The translations under genes and the position numbers were made by a program. This document shows, in pieces, positions 13,958-17,930 of a DNA stretch of 17,930 nt (within the stretch, counting starts at the first letter, position 1; every line of letters begins with the position of its first letter). This stretch comes from Chloroflexota bacterium (GTDB lineage Bacteria; Chloroflexota; Dehalococcoidia; SM23-28-2; RBG-16-64-32): contig JADFKX010000021.1 in the NCBI GenBank assembly GCA_022564695.1, positions 1 through 17,930 of the forward strand. The letters are read 5' to 3'. The notes below the pieces were generated by a model that was not told the DNA's origin, ran no database searches, and worked only from the letters and a program-made list of their open reading frames with translations.

Positions 13958-15472
13958 TCACGGGAGAGGCGATTCCCCTGACCACTGCTCCCGCAGGGCG
14001 TGGCGGAGGAGCTTGCCCGCCGCGTTTCGGGGCAGCTCCCGGACAAACCGCAGCCGCGTCGGCATCTTGTAGGCGGCGATTCGGCTCCGGCAGAAGGCCA
14101 GCAAATCCTGCTCGTTGACCCCGGTTTCGTCCCGGGGCACAACCGTCGCCACGACCCGCTGGCCCCACCGCACGTCCGAGAGGCCGATCACCCCGGCCTC
14201 CTGAACCGCCGGGTGAGACTCCAGCACGGCCTCCACCTCCGCCGGGTAGACGTTCTCCCCGCCGGAGACGATCAGGTCTTCGCGGCGGTCCAGCACGTAA
14301 AGGTAGCCGTCACTGTCTAAGTAGCCAATGTCGCCCGTATGCAGCCAGCCGTCGCGCAGCGTACGCTGGGTCTCGTCCGGAAGGTTGAAGTATCCAGGCG
14401 TCACCGTGGGCCCGCGCACGAGAATCTCGCCCGCCTGTCCGGCGGGGAGGGCCTTCCCGTCATCATCCTCAATGCGCAGCTCCGCGGTCGGAAGCGGCCT
14501 GCCAGCGGAGCCTAGCCTGCTGAGACCGTCCTTCGGGGTCAGGGTCGCCACCTGCGAGGCCGCCTCCGTCAGCCCGTACGTCTGCGCCACCGGCACGCCG
14601 CGCCTGGCGCACTCCTCCAGCAACGGCTGTGGCACGGGACCTCCACCCACCAGCACACAGCGCAGGCTCGCCGGATAGGGTCTGTTCCCCCGCGCCTCCA
14701 ACATCCGCAGGAGCATGTTGCTCACCACGGAGACGATGGTAACGCCGTCTTCATCGATGGAGCGGTTCACCACCACGGGGTCAAATCCGTCGTGCAGGAC
14801 GACTGGGATGCCATAGATGACGCTGCGAAGCAGGATGGCCAGGCCGCCCACGTGGAACAGCGGCAGGCAGGCCAGCCAACGGTCATCGCTGTGCAGCCCC
14901 AGGTTGAGTGCCGAACCTACAGCGCTCCACAGGTGGTTGTCGAAAGTGAGCATGGCGCCCTTGGGCCGCCCGCTGGTCCCGGAGGTGTAGACGATGCTGT
15001 GCAGCGCCGATCCTTCCACCCTGTCCAACCCCTCAACGGCCTCTCCGTTCAGCCGTTGCGTGAGCTCCGTCATCGGCAGGCAACGAAGGCCGGCCACAAG
15101 CGCTTCGACGTCAGCCGCCTTCGCCGCGTTGGGTCCGTCGGTGACGAGGAGCTCAGCGCCACAGTCGCGCACCTGCCGGCTAAGCTCGCCGGCGGTCAAG
15201 CGCACGTTGAGCGGCACCAGAGCCGAGCCCAGGCGAGGTACGGCGTGGGCCACCTGCACGAACCCGCCGCCGTTACGCGCCAGGAGCGCTACACGGTCGC
15301 CGGCGCGGACGCCTGCCGCGGCGAGCCTCGCAGAGCAGGCTCCAACGAGCCGGTCCAGCTCGGCGAAGCTCCACCTTTCGGCCCCGAAGATGACGGCTGG
15401 GCGCTCCGGCGAGTGGAGAGCCCGCTGTCGCAGCCACTCCGGACACCGCTCTCCAAACGGCGACTGGGGCAC
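13958..15472 (-). CDS. menE: o-Succinylbenzoate-CoA ligase
   Basis: MenE activates o-succinylbenzoate with ATP and CoA to OSB-CoA in menaquinone synthesis. The 504-aa protein is an ANL-superfamily acyl-CoA synthetase: phosphate loop YTSGTSGRPKG (162-172), LPLFHVGGL, TYGLTEAASQV (adenine/AMP site), GWLHTGDIGYLDSDGYLYVLDRREDLIVSGGENVYPAEVE (hinge region), and the C-terminal catalytic lysine in RNAAGKLLRHAL. The position in a men cluster makes MenE far more likely than another acyl-CoA ligase. The start is the GTG at 15472, whose G is also the last base of the menC stop (TAGTG), with GAGG 7 bases upstream. This one-base overlap suggests translational coupling. Confidence 0.94.
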   Translation of the reverse strand: MPQSPFGERCPEWLRQRALHSPERPAVIFGAERWSFAELDRLVGACSARLAAAGVRAGDRVALLARNGGGFVQVAHAVPRLGSALVPLNVRLTAGELSRQVRDCGAELLVTDGPNAAKAADVEALVAGLRCLPMTELTQRLNGEAVEGLDRVEGSALHSIVYTSGTSGRPKGAMLTFDNHLWSAVGSALNLGLHSDDRWLACLPLFHVGGLAILLRSVIYGIPVVLHDGFDPVVVNRSIDEDGVTIVSVVSNMLLRMLEARGNRPYPASLRCVLVGGGPVPQPLLEECARRGVPVAQTYGLTEAASQVATLTPKDGLSRLGSAGRPLPTAELRIEDDDGKALPAGQAGEILVRGPTVTPGYFNLPDETQRTLRDGWLHTGDIGYLDSDGYLYVLDRREDLIVSGGENVYPAEVEAVLESHPAVQEAGVIGLSDVRWGQRVVATVVPRDETGVNEQDLLAFCRSRIAAYKMPTRLRFVRELPRNAAGKLLRHALREQWSGESPLP

Positions 15473-16596
15473 TAGGCCACCTCGCGCTCGATGCCGCCGT
15501 ACCGAGCCAACTGCCCTTCGTCCAGCTTAACGCCAAGGCCGAGGCCGTCCGGCAGCTCCATCAGGCCGCAGCGGGCCACCAGGGGAGCGGTGATGAGATC
15601 GGCTACGAGAAGGGAGCCTGTGGCCAGGCCGCAGGCGGGGCCGCCTGGGGGTAGGGTGGCAGCCAGGTGAAGGGCGGCTGCCGTGCCGATCCCCGAGTCC
15701 AGCGTGGTGGTGACGACCGCTTCCGCGCCGGCCGCGGCTACCATCTCGATGATACGCCGAGCGGGGCGCAGCCCACCCACGATCATCGGCTTCACCACCA
15801 GCACATCGGCGGCGCCCGCTTCCAGCACTCGCTCCGCCGCCTCCACGTCCGTCACGTCCTCATCGGCGGCGATGGGCGTATCTACCTCGGCCCGCACGCG
15901 GGCCAGCCCCGGCAGGTCCCCCGCCGCCACCGGCTGCTCCACCATCTCAAGGTCGTACTCCTCCAGTTCTCGAATAGCGCTGACAGCCTGCTCCACACCC
16001 CACGCTCCGTTGGCATCGATTCGCAGCTTTATCTCCGGACCCAACGCATCGCGCACCGCCGCCACTCGTCGACGTTCATCGTCTACACTCGAGGCCCCAC
16101 CCACCTTCAGCTTCACGCAGGAGTAGCCGCTCTCGCGGGCAGTGGCCGCTTGCGCTGCCGCCTGGGCGGGCGCTTCCGCACCTATCGTGGCATTCACCAC
16201 CACCGACCGGCTGACGCCGCCGGTCAGCAGCTCGGCTACGCTGATCGCCGCCGCTCTCGCCATCGCGTCCAGCAGGGCGATGTCGAAGGCGCAGCGCACT
16301 GCCGCCATCGCTCCGTCGCCGTGGCCTCGGCCCGTTTCGTCCATAAGCGCCTGAACCTCATCCAGCTGCTTTCCCACAACCCCTGAGCCCACCTCGTCGA
16401 GGATCGCCAGCGCCTCGCCGAGGGTGCCCCGGCCACGCTCCGTGAGCGGCGCCGCCTCACCCAGCCCAACGCTCCCCGAATCGGTATCCAGCCGCAGTAT
16501 CAGCCCCTCACGATAGGTCGATACTCCGCGGGAGGTAGAGAACTCGGCCCGGAAGGGGAGCCTGTAGGCCGTCCAGCGGAGCCTGGTCACCCTCAT
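15472..16596 (-). CDS. menC: o-Succinylbenzoate synthase
   Basis: MenC dehydrates SHCHC to o-succinylbenzoate. The 374-aa protein is an enolase-superfamily barrel of the muconate-lactonizing subgroup. The catalytic pair is in CVKLKVGG (K162, K164). Metal ligands are D194 (RIDANGAW), E220 (MVEQP) and D245 (PIAADED). The opposite-face lysine is K269 (LVVKP). The N-terminal capping domain has FSTSRGVSTYREGLILRL and GLGEAAPL. Some relatives act as N-acylamino acid racemases or dipeptide epimerases; the flanking menA and menE favour OSBS. Its ATG overlaps the menA stop as ATGA, a 4-nt overlap typical of coupled translation. Confidence 0.95.
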   Translation of the reverse strand: MRVTRLRWTAYRLPFRAEFSTSRGVSTYREGLILRLDTDSGSVGLGEAAPLTERGRGTLGEALAILDEVGSGVVGKQLDEVQALMDETGRGHGDGAMAAVRCAFDIALLDAMARAAAISVAELLTGGVSRSVVVNATIGAEAPAQAAAQAATARESGYSCVKLKVGGASSVDDERRRVAAVRDALGPEIKLRIDANGAWGVEQAVSAIRELEEYDLEMVEQPVAAGDLPGLARVRAEVDTPIAADEDVTDVEAAERVLEAGAADVLVVKPMIVGGLRPARRIIEMVAAAGAEAVVTTTLDSGIGTAAALHLAATLPPGGPACGLATGSLLVADLITAPLVARCGLMELPDGLGLGVKLDEGQLARYGGIEREVA

Positions 16597-17501
16597 AACA
16601 GAAGGCTCCCGGCCAGCAGCGCCCCAAACAGGAAATGGAGCCGCGCCGTGCCCCTGAGGACGGCGTTTAGCTTTCGGCCCTCCGCGCCCGTCAGCACGAC
16701 GCTCACCAGGATCAGAGCGATGGGCAGCGTTAGCCAGGGGAGCCCGGCCCGGCCTGGGAGCGGGCCGCCAACGGCGAAGCCCGCCACCAGCAGGTAAGGC
16801 GCAAGCAGGAGGAGAGCGTACTGAACCCGCGTGAGACGCGCGCCCAACCGCACGGCCAGCGTCCGCTTACCCACACGACGGTCGCTTTCGATGTCGCGCA
16901 GGTTGTTGACCACGAGGATCGCGGTCACGATGAGGCCCACTGGCGCCGCGGCGGCCCAGGCGATAGAGCCAACCTCTCCCGCCTGCAGATAGTAGCTTCC
17001 CACCACGGCCACGACGCCGAAGAAGATAAACACGAACAGATCCCCCAGGCCGTGATAGCCGAGAGGCCAGGGGCCGCCCGTATAGGCGATCCCAGCGGCT
17101 ATGGAGAGCACACCGATCGCCAGGATCGGCCAGCCGCCGACGGCCACCAGGTAGACGCCGACGGCCGCGGCCGCCGCAAACGCGAGATACATCGCCGAGC
17201 GAACGCTCTGGGGCGAGGCGAGACCGCTCTGGGTGACGCGGGGAGGCCCCAGCCGGTCCGCCGTATCCGCCCCGCGCTCGAAGTCGTAGAAGTCGTTGGC
17301 CAGATTCGTGCCCACTTGAATGAGCGCCGCCGCCATCATCGCGCCCACAAACGGCAGCAGCTTGAAGTGTCCATCGTAGGAAGCGGCGGACGTCCCCACC
17401 AGCACCGGAACCACGGCCGCTGTCAGCGTGGCGGGCCGTGCTGCCATGAGCCACACATCCCAGAACCTCACGATCGAGTTGGAGGAAGCCGCGCCTGCCA
17501 C
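16593..17501 (-). CDS. menA: 1,4-Dihydroxy-2-naphthoate polyprenyltransferase
   Basis: MenA attaches the isoprenoid chain to DHNA in the membrane, giving demethylmenaquinone. The 302-aa UbiA-family protein has about eight or nine membrane segments. The first aspartate motif is NLANDFYDFERGAD (N69, D70, D73, D79) and the second is NNLRDIESDRRVGKRTLAVRLG (D203, D207); both bind Mg-diphosphate of the prenyl donor. MAARPATLTAAVVPVLVG at the N-terminus is characteristic of MenA rather than UbiA. The start is the GTG at 17501, with AAAAAGG 7 bases upstream. It begins 12 bases after the menB stop. Confidence 0.96.
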   Translation of the reverse strand: MAGAASSNSIVRFWDVWLMAARPATLTAAVVPVLVGTSAASYDGHFKLLPFVGAMMAAALIQVGTNLANDFYDFERGADTADRLGPPRVTQSGLASPQSVRSAMYLAFAAAAAVGVYLVAVGGWPILAIGVLSIAAGIAYTGGPWPLGYHGLGDLFVFIFFGVVAVVGSYYLQAGEVGSIAWAAAAPVGLIVTAILVVNNLRDIESDRRVGKRTLAVRLGARLTRVQYALLLLAPYLLVAGFAVGGPLPGRAGLPWLTLPIALILVSVVLTGAEGRKLNAVLRGTARLHFLFGALLAGSLLL

Positions 17502-17513
17502 CTGTTCGCCTTT

Positions 17514-17930
17514 TTAGGGGAACCTGGGAAACCGGGAGAAGTCCGGCTTGCGCTTCTCCAGAAAAGCGTTCCGTCCCTCTTTTCCTTCTTCGGTCATGTA
17601 AAAGAGGAGCGTGGAGTCACCTGCCAGCTGCTGCAGACCGGCCAGACCGTCAGTATCAGCGTTGAACGCGGCCTTCAGGAAGCGAAGCGCCGTGGGGCTC
17701 ATCTCCAGGATCTCTTGCGCCCAGCGGACCGTCTCCTCCTCCAGCCGGGCCAGGGGGACGATGGTGTTGATCAACCCCATCTCCAGCGCCTCCTGGGCCG
17801 AATACTGGCGGCAGAGGAACCAGATCTCTCGCGCCTTCTTGTGCCCTACCACCCGCGCCAGGAGCGTGGCCCCGTAGCCAGCGTCGAAGCTGCCCACCCT
17901 GGGGCCGGTCTGCCCAAACACGGCGTTGTC
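17514..17930 (-). CDS. menB: 1,4-Dihydroxy-2-naphthoyl-CoA synthase, C-terminal part (runs off the window)
   Basis: MenB closes OSB-CoA into DHNA-CoA. Only the last 138 residues are inside the window; the frame stays open to the edge, so the GTG at 17921 is internal. The visible part is crotonase-fold and clearly MenB: DNAVFGQTGPRVGSFDAGYGATLLARVVGHKKAREIWFLC, then a QYSAQEALEMGLINTIVPL helix and the C-terminal TEEGKEGRNAFLEKRKPDFSRFPRFP. The FGQTGP and GSFDxGYG blocks separate MenB from ordinary enoyl-CoA hydratases. The rest of the men genes (menD, menF, menH) may lie upstream, outside the window. Confidence 0.96.
   Translation of the reverse strand, partial: DNAVFGQTGPRVGSFDAGYGATLLARVVGHKKAREIWFLCRQYSAQEALEMGLINTIVPLARLEEETVRWAQEILEMSPTALRFLKAAFNADTDGLAGLQQLAGDSTLLFYMTEEGKEGRNAFLEKRKPDFSRFPRFP

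Noticed and set aside
14792..15475. A 227-codon + strand frame opposite menE
   Set aside because: It is a shadow of menE with no motif of its own.

Overview
The window is a GC-rich bacterial chromosome segment with dense housekeeping genes and no insertion sequence, integrase, CRISPR array or phage gene that I could find. Several features suggest a Chloroflexota bacterium, probably a Dehalococcoidia/SAR202-like lineage: an F420-type luciferase-like oxidoreductase, a bacterial menaquinone (men) cluster, a PAS-LuxR regulator, small conserved proteins of unknown function, and many GTG/TTG starts. This placement is inferred from gene style; there is no rRNA to test it.

Left part (1-7,375, + strand): the 3' end of a PAS-LuxR regulator is followed by an unrecognised 546-aa protein with its own extended -10 promoter. 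It resembles the part of DUF6079/BrxC-like (BREX/Pgl) proteins that follows the ATPase, but has no ATPase of its own. Then come pth and mfd, a widely conserved neighbour pair, with a strong hairpin in the mfd leader, and a polytopic membrane protein whose promoter predicts a nearly leaderless mRNA.

Middle (7,376-11,574): a tRNA-Pro(GGG) and a small winged-helix regulator lie on the + strand. On the - strand is a radical-SAM aminomutase of the KamA family. Its ~230-nt leader carries a clear c-di-AMP (ydaO-yuaA) riboswitch, a rho-independent terminator and a plausible antiterminator helix. The two Asp residues that hold the lysine side chain in lysine 2,3-aminomutase are Arg and Ser here, so the substrate is probably not lysine. 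Glutamate to beta-glutamate, an osmolyte, is an attractive hypothesis because c-di-AMP governs osmotic and potassium homeostasis. Upstream of it, a DEAD-box RNA helicase and a small RRM protein form an operon.

Right part (11,625-17,930): a GGQ release-factor-like protein with a C-terminal helix-turn-helix-like tail, a 95-aa conserved unknown and an F420-type LLM oxidoreductase are on the - strand. A shortened DNA-3-methyladenine glycosylase I-like protein is on the + strand. The - strand then carries menB (cut by the window edge)-menA-menC-menE, with a 4-nt and a 1-nt overlap that suggest translational coupling. These four enzymes cover the OSB, OSB-CoA, DHNA-CoA and prenylation steps of menaquinone synthesis; menF, menD and menH are not in view and may lie beyond 17,930.
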